The translations under genes and the position numbers were made by a program. A model generated the notes under the pieces. It saw only the letters and a list, made by a program, of their open reading frames with translations. It was not told where the DNA came from and ran no database searches. Below, piece after piece: positions 17,589 to 26,984 of a DNA stretch of 64,000 nt (position 1 is the stretch's first letter; the number at the start of each line of letters is the position of its first letter). The DNA comes from Flavimarina sp. Hel_I_48 (GTDB lineage Bacteria; Bacteroidota; Bacteroidia; Flavobacteriales; Flavobacteriaceae), in contig NZ_JPOL01000002.1 of NCBI RefSeq assembly GCF_000733945.1, positions 940,001-1,004,000 on the forward strand, given 5' to 3'.

Positions 17589-17610
17589 TCCCCCTAACCC
17601 CCAAAGGGGG
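17588..17610 (+). repeat. C-run/G-run palindromic repeat, copy 3 (after the sigma-54 regulator)
   Basis: CCCCC (17590-17594) and GGGGG (17606-17610) flank TAACCCCCAAA, beginning at the stop codon of the regulator. It is followed by A-rich sequence and not a T run, so it looks like the same repeat family and not a normal terminator. Confidence 0.65.
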
Positions 17611-17671
17611 AATTAAAATAAAAGGGATTTTTCACATGTACGTAAACGTTAAATCATAAAAAATCAACCTT

Positions 17672-18184
17672 TTGAATAAATTAAAGATCATCGGTTTAAT
17701 GGGCTGTCTACTTCTGATGGTAGGCTGTAAATTTTATTCCCTGAGCGGTATTAGTATTCCCGCAGGAACGGAAACCTTTCAGGTAAACTATTTTCAAAAC
17801 AATGCGCCGCTGGTAGAACCCGGCATAGAGCGTACGTTTACTTTTGCACTTCAGGATCTTATTCAAAATCAAAGCAGCCTAACCCTGGCGCCAAATGGAG
17901 GCGACCTTATTTACGAAGGGGAGATCGTAGATTATTATATTGCCCCACAAACTGCGACTTCAGATAATGTCGCTGCCCAGAACAGGCTTACCATTGCGAT
18001 AAATGTGCGGTTTGTGAATACTAAGGTTGAAGATGGGAGCAAGGATTTTACCAAGCGTTATTCTTTCTTTGTTGACCGCCCGGCAAGCGAACAGTTTGTA
18101 GGTGGGGGCCTGGATGATGCGCTCGCAGAAATTTTTGAACGTATTACCCAGGATATTTTTAACGATTCGCTGGCAGACTGGTAA
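17672..18184 (+). CDS. lptE: LPS assembly lipoprotein LptE
   Basis: A 170-residue outer-membrane lipoprotein. With a TTG start at 17672 it has the signal MNKLKIIGLMGCLLLMVGC and lipid cysteine C19; an ATG at 17699 is in frame but would cut most of the signal's charged end, so TTG is preferred. The mature part opens KFYSLSGISIPAGTETFQVNYF and contains the LptE-type edge strand and C-terminal helix (ALAEIFERITQDIFNDSLADW). LptE plugs and supports the LptD barrel that delivers LPS. It is followed 3 bases later by a TPR protein and then secG. Confidence 0.88.
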   Translation: MNKLKIIGLMGCLLLMVGCKFYSLSGISIPAGTETFQVNYFQNNAPLVEPGIERTFTFALQDLIQNQSSLTLAPNGGDLIYEGEIVDYYIAPQTATSDNVAAQNRLTIAINVRFVNTKVEDGSKDFTKRYSFFVDRPASEQFVGGGLDDALAEIFERITQDIFNDSLADW

Positions 18185-18187
18185 TTT

Positions 18188-19057
18188 ATGAACCTGGAAA
18201 CTTTTACATACCTTCTGGAACATCCCGAACATATCACCGCCTCACAAACGGATGAGATGAAAGAGGTCGTCACAAGATATCCTTTTTTTCAGCCTGCACG
18301 CGCGCTTTACCTCAAAGTCCTGAAAAATCAGGAAAGTTATAGATACAACAAAGAATTGAAACGCACAGCCGCTCAGACGCAGGACAGAAGTGTTCTCTTT
18401 GAATTCATTACTTCTTCTATTTTCAATCAAAATGTCATAAACAGCCAGATCAAACAGCAAGAAGAACGGCTTCATAATATGACCGTCAATGGGGCGCTGA
18501 ATATTTCCAAACAGGTGGAAGAGGAAGAACTTCAGAAAGCGTACACTATTCTTGATCCAGATTTCTTTGAGCCGAAAGCATCGGAAAATACTGCAAAAGC
18601 AAGCCCTCAAGAAATCCTTGAAACTGGAAAACCCTTGGATTTTACAACAGATGAAACCCACTCCTTCAGTGAATGGTTAAAAATCACCTCTTTTAGCCCT
18701 ATAGAGCGGAAAAATGAACCGAATTTAGGCGAAAATGAGGCAAAAAAGGAAGAAATTCCCCCAGCCAACCCAGAACGCAAGCGCAAAATAAAACTCATAG
18801 ACCAGTTTATTGCAAACAATCCCAAGATCAAGATGAAAGCTAAGGAGGAAGCTCAGATCAAAAACATTCCCGAGGTCAAAAACGTACCCGATGAGGCGCT
18901 AATGACCGAAACATTGGCAAGGGTTTACGTCGAACAAAAAAACTATGGCAAGGCGAAACAAGCCTATAAAATTTTAAGTTTGAAATATCCGGAAAAAAGT
19001 GGTTTCTTTGCAGACCAAATTCGGGCAATAGACGAATTACAGGACTTTAAAAAATAA
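18188..19057 (+). CDS. Conserved flavobacterial protein with a C-terminal TPR motif
   Basis: A 289-residue cytosolic protein without signal peptide. The N-terminal half is helical (FTYLLEHPEHI, RYPFFQPARALYLKVLKNQ); the middle is charged and low in structure (about 170-220); the C-terminus carries one clear tetratricopeptide unit (ALMTETLARVYVEQKNYGKAKQAYKILSLKYPEK). TPR units mediate protein binding. It lies between lptE (3-base gap) and secG (6-base gap), so it is transcribed with them, and a role at the envelope or Sec membrane is possible but only inferred from position. Confidence 0.75.
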   Translation: MNLETFTYLLEHPEHITASQTDEMKEVVTRYPFFQPARALYLKVLKNQESYRYNKELKRTAAQTQDRSVLFEFITSSIFNQNVINSQIKQQEERLHNMTVNGALNISKQVEEEELQKAYTILDPDFFEPKASENTAKASPQEILETGKPLDFTTDETHSFSEWLKITSFSPIERKNEPNLGENEAKKEEIPPANPERKRKIKLIDQFIANNPKIKMKAKEEAQIKNIPEVKNVPDEALMTETLARVYVEQKNYGKAKQAYKILSLKYPEKSGFFADQIRAIDELQDFKK

Positions 19058-19063
19058 CCAATT

Positions 19064-19420
19064 ATGTTTTTAATATTTTTAGGACTCATTGTGATAGTGG
19101 CATTTTTGCTGATCGTAGTGATTATGGTACAGAACCCAAAAGGTGGCGGATTATCCTCTTCATTTGGTGGAGGAGGCACCCAGCAAGTAGGAGGCGTTAA
19201 GAAAACCACAGACTTTCTTGACAAAAGCACCTGGGCATTGGCAACTCTTTTGCTTGTGCTTATCCTAATTTCAAATGTAACTATTTTTGGCCGTGGGGAT
19301 TCATCAGAATCCAAGATCATCCAGGGCTCTGATGTTGAGAATATAGTACCTGCAGCTCCTGCCCAGGAAGCACCTCAAAATATTGCTCCATCAACTACAG
19401 AAGACAATACCGACAATTAA
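19064..19420 (+). CDS. secG: Preprotein translocase subunit SecG
   Basis: A 118-residue membrane protein with the SecG pattern: a first transmembrane helix (about 3-22), the conserved VQNPKGGGLSSSFGGGGTQQVGG loop with its G/S-rich stretch, and a second helix (about 56-76). The C-terminal 40 residues are acidic and rich in A, P and Q, an extension common in Bacteroidota. SecG binds SecYE and aids SecA cycling. It ends the lptE-TPR-secG string; a strong terminator follows. Confidence 0.95.
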   Translation: MFLIFLGLIVIVAFLLIVVIMVQNPKGGGLSSSFGGGGTQQVGGVKKTTDFLDKSTWALATLLLVLILISNVTIFGRGDSSESKIIQGSDVENIVPAAPAQEAPQNIAPSTTEDNTDN

Positions 19421-19448
19421 ATTGACAACTTTGTCGTACTAATTATAG

Positions 19449-19475
19449 AGACCGCAATATTGCGGTCTTTTTTTT
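19449..19475 (+). terminator. Terminator after secG
   Basis: A perfect palindrome AGACCGCAATATTGCGGTCT (19449-19468) runs straight into a T run ending at 19475. It lies 29 bases after the secG stop and separates that operon from groES. Confidence 0.9.
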
Positions 19476-19512
19476 GTCGTTTTGTCAGCAACTGTGGAGT
19501 GGCATAATTTCT
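19475..19512 (+). promoter_or_regulatory. groES promoter with TGTCG-N3-TGTCA element
   Basis: TGTCGTTTTGTCA (19475-19487) contains TTTG (19481-19484) as a -33 box; 20 bases later TAATTTCT (19505-19512) fits the -7 box with two mismatches to TAnnTTTG. The same inverted-repeat arm, TTTGTCA, is at the htpG and miaB promoters. The stretch TGGCATAATTTCTGCC (19500-19515) also has GG-N10-GC spacing as in sigma-54 promoters, an alternative reading. No CIRCE element is present. Confidence 0.6.
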
Positions 19513-19568
19513 GCCTTTTAGCAAATGAAATTTAAAAGAAATTGTTCAACTTAAAAAATAATAAAACA

Positions 19569-19844
19569 ATGGGAGTAAACATCAAACCACTTTCAGACCG
19601 GGTCTTAATTGAACCTATGGCTGCAGAGACTAAAACAGCTTCAGGACTCTATATCCCTGATACAGCTAAAGAAAAGCCACAGCGTGGTAAAGTAATTGCA
19701 GTAGGAAGCGGTAAAAAAGATCACGATATGACCGTTAAGGAAGGTGACACCGTACTTTATGGTAAATATTCTGGTACTGAACTTAAATTAGAAGGTACAG
19801 ATTATCTTATCATGCGTGAAGAAGATATCCTGGCCATAGTATAA
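19569..19844 (+). CDS. groES: Co-chaperonin GroES (Cpn10)
   Basis: A 91-residue co-chaperonin that caps the GroEL ring. The start was set at the ATG at 19569 ([16 protein letters not shown]); an in-frame ATG at 19542 would add nine residues not seen in the family. The mobile loop is the segment around [23 protein letters not shown], and the protein closes with the usual [13 protein letters not shown]. It is followed by groEL after 78 bases, which contain a small hairpin. Confidence 0.97.
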   Translation: MGVNIKPLSDRVLIEPMAAETKTASGLYIPDTAKEKPQRGKVIAVGSGKKDHDMTVKEGDTVLYGKYSGTELKLEGTDYLIMREEDILAIV

Positions 19845-19871
19845 CGGCAGCTTTTACTTCTTAGATTATAG

Positions 19872-21566
<1,695 letters not shown>

Positions 21567-21601
21567 TACACATTTAAATTCAGTATACTGAATTTTAAAA
21601 A

Positions 21602-21632
21602 GCCACTTCATTTTATTGAAGTGGCTTTTTTT
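21602..21632 (+). terminator. Terminator after groEL
   Basis: Arms GCCACTTCA (21602-21610) and TGAAGTGGC (21617-21625), extended by flanking A-T pairs, run into a T run ending at about 21632. It lies 35 bases after the groEL stop. Confidence 0.9.
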
Positions 21633-21695
21633 ATTGGTTTTACCCAAACTATAAATCTTAAGATTTTAAAAACTGCCTCTTTAATCCCTATTTTA

Positions 21696-21732
21696 CAGTA
21701 AAAAACCACCTGTTTTAAGCTAAAAACAGGTG
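21696..21732 (-). terminator. Terminator of the DUF3347 lipoprotein gene
   Basis: Arms CACCTGTTTT (21707-21716) and AAAACAGGTG (21723-21732) enclose a short loop; read on the minus strand the hairpin is followed by GTTTTTTAC. It lies 39 bases after the gene's stop. Confidence 0.8.
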
Positions 21733-21771
21733 ATTTTCTTATTAAATAGACTCTTTTAAGGTAAAATATAT

Positions 21772-22323
21772 TTATTCCAATTTGCCTTCTACTGTTCCGC
21801 AATTGAGCATCTTATCGCCAAAATACGGATTCTGTATCTGTTCCTCATTAGCTAACCAGTACGCACCCTTTCCATTAAATGCCATTGGGCAATAGTCATA
21901 GTAGATGGTGCCTGATGATATTTTACCTTCCACCATGTTCTTTACAACCGCAGTGAATGCGGAGAAACTTTTCCGTTGCTCCTCAATATCCTGGGTATTT
22001 GCCATTATAGAAATACTTTCCCTAAGACCCGTAGATTCAAGCTCTGGCCCGGTAGATTTCAGTAATTCTACCGCAACCATTTTAGCGGTTTTAGCATCAG
22101 AATTAACCAGGGCGGTCTTAATCTTATTGTATTGATCATATACAGATGATGCGAGTTCATCATCTATGACCGCACTTCTCTCTGCGGAAACATGTTTATT
22201 CAGTTCCTTTTTCTGCGCCATAGTGTCGACTTCTATAAGTTGCTCCTGTGCTTTATTTTCCGATTTATTTTCACCGCAGGCCATTAAAAAGGCTGCCAGG
22301 CTATAAACAAGTATTTTTTTCAT
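21772..22323 (-). CDS. DUF3347 domain lipoprotein
   Basis: A 183-residue lipoprotein, signal MKKILVYSLAAFLMAC with C16. The mature part carries the DUF3347 pattern: a helical segment (VYDQYNKIKTALVNSDAKTAKMVAVELLKS, FSAFTAVVKNMVEG) and the C-terminal block YYDYCPMAFNGKGAYWLANEEQIQNPYFGDKMLNCGTV. In relatives this domain occurs alone or on copper/cation efflux membrane-fusion proteins, and the conserved Cys, Met and His-like positions hint at metal binding, but no metal is proven. It stands alone with its own terminator. Confidence 0.85.
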   Translation of the reverse strand: MKKILVYSLAAFLMACGENKSENKAQEQLIEVDTMAQKKELNKHVSAERSAVIDDELASSVYDQYNKIKTALVNSDAKTAKMVAVELLKSTGPELESTGLRESISIMANTQDIEEQRKSFSAFTAVVKNMVEGKISSGTIYYDYCPMAFNGKGAYWLANEEQIQNPYFGDKMLNCGTVEGKLE

Positions 22324-22352
22324 GTTTTCTTATTTTATACAAATATACAAAC

Positions 22353-22787
22353 CTATTCCCGTATTTGGCTTTGATAATAAAAAGCCGGCAACAAAAGGAT
22401 CACAAACAAAGGCTGAATCAAAAACCGCCGCACATAAAAAAGTGTAAGATAACGGTCTGGGCTGTAATTATTTAAAAGATAGAAGTAAGCGCTTAAAAGA
22501 ACAATATATACAAAGACGTAGAAAACCAGCGAAAATTTTACGATCGCGACTTCGGCAAAAGCCACATAAAGAATAAGCAGCGAGATGATCGTATTTAGCC
22601 AAAACCGAAAACTTATAGAAATAAAAACCTCCCATAGTTGAAGTGATGGCAATTGATTTTCTTCAAGGTAACCACCTTTAAAATAAACGAGCAACGGATC
22701 GTAAAATAAACGTTCTTCAAAAAAACGCACCAGGCAAAGGGCTATGAACAAAAGAAAAACTATTCCAATTTTAGACCATTTACCCAT
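22353..22787 (-). CDS. Exosortase F-associated membrane protein
   Basis: A 144-residue integral membrane protein with about four hydrophobic segments (7-22, 48-66, 74-98, 115-137) and the motif RFFEERLFYDPLLVYFKGGYLE near the N-terminus, which I associate with the small protein that always follows XrtF in flavobacteria. Its start overlaps the xrtF stop by 8 bases, so the two are translationally coupled. The function is unknown beyond its link to the exosortase; it may present or retain sorted substrates. Confidence 0.8.
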   Translation of the reverse strand: MGKWSKIGIVFLLFIALCLVRFFEERLFYDPLLVYFKGGYLEENQLPSLQLWEVFISISFRFWLNTIISLLILYVAFAEVAIVKFSLVFYVFVYIVLLSAYFYLLNNYSPDRYLTLFYVRRFLIQPLFVILLLPAFYYQSQIRE

Positions 22788-23325
22788 GATTTTTACCTTT
22801 AAATATAGCTACCCAGTAAAGCCATAATAAAAATACAAAACCATAAATAGCTGCTGGAAAAATTATAGTATGCAGAAATTCTGTATACTCAGGGTACTCA
22901 TAAATTGCCATCACCAATAGCACGATTCTTAAAATGTTGATCACATAGATTCCCATGCTACCCAGAATGATAAAAACAAGTGTTCTTTTTAATCCGTTGT
23001 AGAAAGCCAATACAAAAGACCAGAAAAGTATGATCACGCTTATGCTATTACAACCTTCTACCACGCGCGCCATGAGCTGGTCATTTACCATTAAATTCAT
23101 AGCGGCCTCCTCAGCATGCGGGAGTATCATGGCTTGATATCCTATAGCGTTCAACAACCAGTTGCATTGTTGTGCTACCACATGAGTAATGTAATCAGGA
23201 TAGTACAATTGGCTTTCAGCTTGCTCCAGATACATACTGTAAAGCAAGGTTAGTATAATATAGGTACCTAAAAAAGTAAGGATAAATCGGAGTACCGACT
23301 TATATTTGCCCAGTAATTCTATCAA
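22780..23325 (-). CDS. xrtF: Exosortase F (XrtF), membrane transpeptidase
   Basis: A 181-residue integral membrane protein of the exosortase/archaeosortase superfamily, which cleaves and attaches proteins with C-terminal sorting signals at the envelope. The catalytic triad expected for the family is visible: Cys92 in VVEGCNSISV, an arginine in VINILRIVLL, and a histidine in EFLHTIIFP. The short length fits the F subtype of Bacteroidota. It precedes and overlaps the XrtF-associated gene. No obvious target protein with a sorting tail was found in this window. Confidence 0.88.
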   Translation of the reverse strand: MIELLGKYKSVLRFILTFLGTYIILTLLYSMYLEQAESQLYYPDYITHVVAQQCNWLLNAIGYQAMILPHAEEAAMNLMVNDQLMARVVEGCNSISVIILFWSFVLAFYNGLKRTLVFIILGSMGIYVINILRIVLLVMAIYEYPEYTEFLHTIIFPAAIYGFVFLLWLYWVAIFKGKNHG

Positions 23326-23361
23326 GATAATGTGGGTTTAAAACCCTAAAAGTACGTAAAA

Positions 23362-23820
23362 ATGACATTCGAAGCACTAAAACCCCAGGTATCAGATATT
23401 TTAAATAATAATGCGATTGAAGCAGATGAGCGTTTACAGAAAGTCTGTGATCTATTAAAAGAAAATATAGCGCATTACAACTGGGTAGGTTTTTATTTTA
23501 GGAATGGAGATAAACCTGAACTTTTACTTAGAAAATTTGCCGGCAAACAAACAGATCATACCGTAATCCCCTTTGGTCGCGGTATTTGCGGACAGGTAGC
23601 TCTTTCAAACCAAAATTTTGTTGTTCCAGACGTTGCCGCTCAGGACAATTACATAGCATGCAGTATTGATGTAAAGTCTGAAATCGTGGTTCCGTTATTT
23701 GTAAATGGAGAGAACATAGGTCAAATAGATATTGACTCGAACACACCAGATCCCTTTACTAAGGAGGACGAGCGTTTTCTGGAATGGGTCAATAAAGAAG
23801 TTGCGCTGATTTTAGAATAA
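23362..23820 (+). CDS. GAF-domain protein, free methionine-(R)-sulfoxide reductase family
   Basis: A 152-residue single GAF domain with the fRMsr signature: HYNWVGFYFR, IPFGRGICGQVA, IACSIDVKSEIVVPLFVNGENIGQIDIDS. E. coli fRMsr uses three cysteines, 84, 94 and 118. By spacing, C76 and C100 match 94 and 118 (both 24 apart), but the equivalent of C84 is His66. The catalytic cysteine is therefore present and one resolving cysteine is missing, so activity on free methionine sulfoxide is likely but its recycling may differ. It is divergent from xrtF. Confidence 0.85.
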   Translation: MTFEALKPQVSDILNNNAIEADERLQKVCDLLKENIAHYNWVGFYFRNGDKPELLLRKFAGKQTDHTVIPFGRGICGQVALSNQNFVVPDVAAQDNYIACSIDVKSEIVVPLFVNGENIGQIDIDSNTPDPFTKEDERFLEWVNKEVALILE

Positions 23821-23862
23821 AAAAGCCCTAAAATTTGTAACAAGGTATCGATTTTGTTCAAT

Positions 23863-23896
23863 AAAACGGCGTTTTTGCTCAAAAGACGCCGTTTTT
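23863..23896. terminator. Bidirectional terminator between the GAF protein and the ABC permease
   Basis: Arms AAAACGGCGT (23863-23872) and ACGCCGTTTT (23885-23894) with a T run on both strands lie between two convergent genes, 43 bases after one stop and directly at the end of the other. Confidence 0.85.
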
Positions 23897-23899
23897 AAT

Positions 23900-25156
23900 T
23901 TACATTCCTGTGCGTATCGCTTCAACAGGATCCAGGCGCGACGCCATTACCGCAGGAACTATACCGGCAATAAGACCAATGAAAATGGAAGAAAACATTC
24001 CGTAGAATATATTTTTGAGGGAAAGTATAAATTCAAAATCACCCGTAAATTGCGATGCTATCAGGGTTATGATCCATACCAGGAATAAACCTATAAGTCC
24101 GCCAAGAATCGCCAGTATGATAGACTCAAAAAGAAACTGTAAGAGGATAAAGCGGTTTTTTGCGCCCAATGCTTTTTGAATACCTATTAGATTCGTTCGT
24201 TCTTTTACGCTAACAAACATGATGTTCGCTATCCCAAAGCCACCTACCAATAAGGAAAACAAGCCTATAAACCCGCCAATGGTGGACATAGTGCCCGTAA
24301 TATTATCCACAAAATCTGCGAATCCCTGCAACTGGTTAACAAAAAAATTGTTGACCTCACCAGGTTTAAGTCCTCTAAACTGACGCAGGCGCTGTGCAAG
24401 AACCGCAGTGAATTCTGGTATATCAGTTCCTTCCTCAGGACGTACATTTATTTGTGGAAATGCCGATTTATTATTACTACCGTAGATACGTCTTACTATA
24501 TTGACCGGCAAAATGACCATACCATCTTTAGAAGGTCCAAATAGACTCGAACCTTCTTTTTTCAAAACTCCGATTACTGTTAAACGTTGACCATAAAGAC
24601 GCACTTCTTTTCCCAATGGATTTACTGTACTGCCAAATAAACCTTCCCTAATTTCATCGCCTAGGATAATTACTGGAGCCCCCCTATTAGATTCAGATTC
24701 GTTGAAGAAACGACCATCAACAAACTGTAAGGTCTCAATATCGTTATAACCCTCTGTTGCAGGATTTATACTTACTCCGGTCACCAATTTGTCGCCATAT
24801 TTAATAGTTTCTTGAGCCACGTTTAGGCTAAAAGAAACGGCAGCAAGATCAGGTACTTCCCGTTTTATAAACTGGTACTCATCATAAGTAACATCGGGAA
24901 ATTGTTCTCTTTTCCACTGAGGGATTTCAGATGGGCCAAAAGAAAACCGCATGAGGATCATCGTGCTGTTATCTAATGAAGATAAGCTGCCCTTGATCTC
25001 TGCTTTAAGGGAATCTACAGCGGCAAGCACACCTATAATACTAAAAATACCTATGGTCACTCCCAGAAGGGACAGCATGGTGCGCAGTATATTGTTGCGC
25101 AACGCATTTATCGCAAACGCAAGACTCTCTTTTAAAACCCTGAGGTAAATTAACAT
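23900..25156 (-). CDS. MacB-type ABC transporter permease
   Basis: A 418-residue permease of the MacB/FtsX family. One N-terminal helix (about 23-47, ending GIFSIIGVLAAVDSLK) is followed by a periplasmic MacB core domain (about 50-270) and three C-terminal helices (about 285-310, 335-360, 380-405), the last with the PVEAIRTGM ending of this family. Such permeases work with an ATPase and often an outer-membrane channel to move peptides, lipoproteins or drugs. No ATPase or membrane-fusion gene is adjacent, so the partner must be elsewhere. Substrate unknown. Confidence 0.9.
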   Translation of the reverse strand: MLIYLRVLKESLAFAINALRNNILRTMLSLLGVTIGIFSIIGVLAAVDSLKAEIKGSLSSLDNSTMILMRFSFGPSEIPQWKREQFPDVTYDEYQFIKREVPDLAAVSFSLNVAQETIKYGDKLVTGVSINPATEGYNDIETLQFVDGRFFNESESNRGAPVIILGDEIREGLFGSTVNPLGKEVRLYGQRLTVIGVLKKEGSSLFGPSKDGMVILPVNIVRRIYGSNNKSAFPQINVRPEEGTDIPEFTAVLAQRLRQFRGLKPGEVNNFFVNQLQGFADFVDNITGTMSTIGGFIGLFSLLVGGFGIANIMFVSVKERTNLIGIQKALGAKNRFILLQFLFESIILAILGGLIGLFLVWIITLIASQFTGDFEFILSLKNIFYGMFSSIFIGLIAGIVPAVMASRLDPVEAIRTGM

Positions 25157-25265
25157 ACAGTTGTGTTTTCCTTACGCTTTATAGGACGCAAGTTGTCGCT
25201 TAACGTTACAGATTTAAAGTTATAAAATACGCTGATATGCTTTTAATTTTTAGTGGTTAAATGCA

Positions 25266-25273
25266 TACTTTTG
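25266..25273 (+). promoter_or_regulatory. Candidate -7 promoter element for purH
   Basis: TACTTTTG followed by CAG is a perfect TAnnTTTG match. It would give a leader of about 105 bases before the purH ATG at 25387. No clear TTTG lies 17-21 bases upstream. Confidence 0.5.
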
Positions 25274-25386
25274 CAGCTTATTCAAAAACCTCTGGTCAAC
25301 TACCCGAGAAAATTATAAAATATTCTGGAAAGTTAGGGGCAAGCCTTGACTATTTAGACCCTTGACAGGGATAAAAAAATTCACGC

Positions 25387-26913
25387 ATGAGCAATGCCAT
25401 ACAGGCCAGGGCCGCACTAGTTTCCGTATTTAGTAAAGAAGGACTTGAGCCTTTGATAAAAAAATTACATGAACTGGGTGTTACCCTTTATTCCACAGGT
25501 GGTACGGCACAGTTTATCAAAGATCTGGATATCCCTGTTAAAGCGGTAGAAGACGTTACCTCCTACCCTTCTATTCTGGGCGGTCGTGTAAAAACATTGC
25601 ATCCTAAAGTCTTTGGCGGGATTTTGAACCGACAGGAAAACACGAGCGATCAGCAGGAAATGGAAGAATATGACATACCGCAGCTTGATATCGTGATCGT
25701 AGACCTGTATCCTTTTGAAAAAACGGTGGCTTCTGGCGCTGTGGAACAGGATATCGTAGAAAAAATAGATATTGGTGGCATCTCGCTTATACGCGCTGCT
25801 GCGAAAAATTTTAAAGATACGTTGTGCGTTTCTTCCGTAGAGGATTATGACGAAGTGCTACAGATGATCACCACTGGTGAAGGCAGTACAGAACTTGCGG
25901 ACCGCAAAAGGTTTGCCGCAAAAGCGTTCAACATTTCCTCGCATTACGATACTGCGATCTTCAATTATTTCAATAATGAGGAGCAAGTTTATAAAACCAG
26001 TATAAAACAGGCAAAAACGCTTCGTTATGGTGAAAATCCGCACCAAAGTGGCACTTTTTATGGCGATTTTGATGCCGTTTTTAACCAGTTGCACGGTAAA
26101 GAACTTTCTTATAACAATTTGCTGGATGTGGACGCAGCAGTCAATTTAATGGCTGAATTCAATGCGGAAAAACCCACTTTTGCCATTTTAAAACACAACA
26201 ATGCCTGTGGACTGGCCCAGCGGGAAACCCTGCGTGAAGCCTATGTAGATGCTCTTGCCGGAGATCCTGTTTCTGCTTTCGGCGGAATTTTGATCTGCAA
26301 TACGGAGATAGATGAAGCCACCGCTCAGGAAATCCATAAGCTTTTTTGCGAAGTGGTCATTGCCCCGTCTTTTTCCGCGGAAGCACTAGAACTGTTGAAA
26401 GGGAAGAAAAACCGGGTACTTTTAGTTCAAAAACAGGCAGAAATGCATGAAAACCTCGTTCGCAGCTGCCTTAATGGCGTACTCGTACAGGACAAAGATC
26501 ACAAAACCGATAAACAGGAAGATCTTGATTTTGTAACTAACAACAAACCGGACCAAAAAGAGTTAGAAGATTTATTGTTTGCCTCAAAAATATGCAAGCA
26601 TACCAAGTCAAACACCATCGTTTTTGTAAAGAATGGGCAGCTTTATGCAAGCGGTACGGGGCAGACCTCTCGTGTAGATGCGCTGCGACAGGCTATAGAC
26701 AAAGCAGTTTCCTTCAACTTTGATCTAAAAGGAGCGGCAATGGCCAGCGATGCATTCTTCCCATTTCCAGACTGTGTTGAGATAGCGGGCAACGCAGGGA
26801 TCACCTCTGTTATACAACCCGGTGGCTCTATAAAAGATCAGTTGAGCATAGATTATTGCAATGCAAATAAAATCGCAATGGTAATGACCGGAACACGTCA
26901 TTTTAAGCATTAA
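25387..26913 (+). CDS. purH: Bifunctional AICAR transformylase/IMP cyclohydrolase PurH
   Basis: A 508-residue enzyme for the last two steps of IMP synthesis. The N-terminal MGS-like cyclohydrolase domain contains ALVSVFSKEGLEPL, LYSTGGTAQFI and GGRVKTLHPKVFGGIL; the transformylase domain contains LRYGENPHQSGTFYG, KHNNACGLA, DPVSAFGGILICN and the closing ASDAFFPFPD and TGTRHFKH. The Lys-His pair typical of the transformylase active site is in LKHNNACG. Length is normal. A leader of about 100 bases precedes it. mreB follows 71 bases later in the same direction. Confidence 0.97.
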   Translation: MSNAIQARAALVSVFSKEGLEPLIKKLHELGVTLYSTGGTAQFIKDLDIPVKAVEDVTSYPSILGGRVKTLHPKVFGGILNRQENTSDQQEMEEYDIPQLDIVIVDLYPFEKTVASGAVEQDIVEKIDIGGISLIRAAAKNFKDTLCVSSVEDYDEVLQMITTGEGSTELADRKRFAAKAFNISSHYDTAIFNYFNNEEQVYKTSIKQAKTLRYGENPHQSGTFYGDFDAVFNQLHGKELSYNNLLDVDAAVNLMAEFNAEKPTFAILKHNNACGLAQRETLREAYVDALAGDPVSAFGGILICNTEIDEATAQEIHKLFCEVVIAPSFSAEALELLKGKKNRVLLVQKQAEMHENLVRSCLNGVLVQDKDHKTDKQEDLDFVTNNKPDQKELEDLLFASKICKHTKSNTIVFVKNGQLYASGTGQTSRVDALRQAIDKAVSFNFDLKGAAMASDAFFPFPDCVEIAGNAGITSVIQPGGSIKDQLSIDYCNANKIAMVMTGTRHFKH

Positions 26914-26984
26914 AATGCATTTATTTTAACTATATTTAGGCAGTATTAAAAAATTAGCATAAACCTCAATCCCCCTCACAGCTT

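Noticed and set aside
19500-19515. Sigma-54 promoter before groES: TGGCATAATTTCTGCC has GG-N10-GC.
   Set aside because: Several consensus bases differ and the same bases fit the TTTG-N20-TAnnTT promoter shared with htpG and miaB, so I kept the latter; htpG does not keep the GC. It remains a minor alternative.
19440-19568. CIRCE operator for HrcA upstream of groES.
   Set aside because: No TTAGCACTC-N9-GAGTGCTAA-like pair is present.
25274-25386. ykkC-type (guanidine/ppGpp/PRPP) aptamer in the purH leader, suggested by CTGGTC and CCGAGA.
   Set aside because: The two segments are wrongly spaced and the downstream conserved part of the motif is missing.
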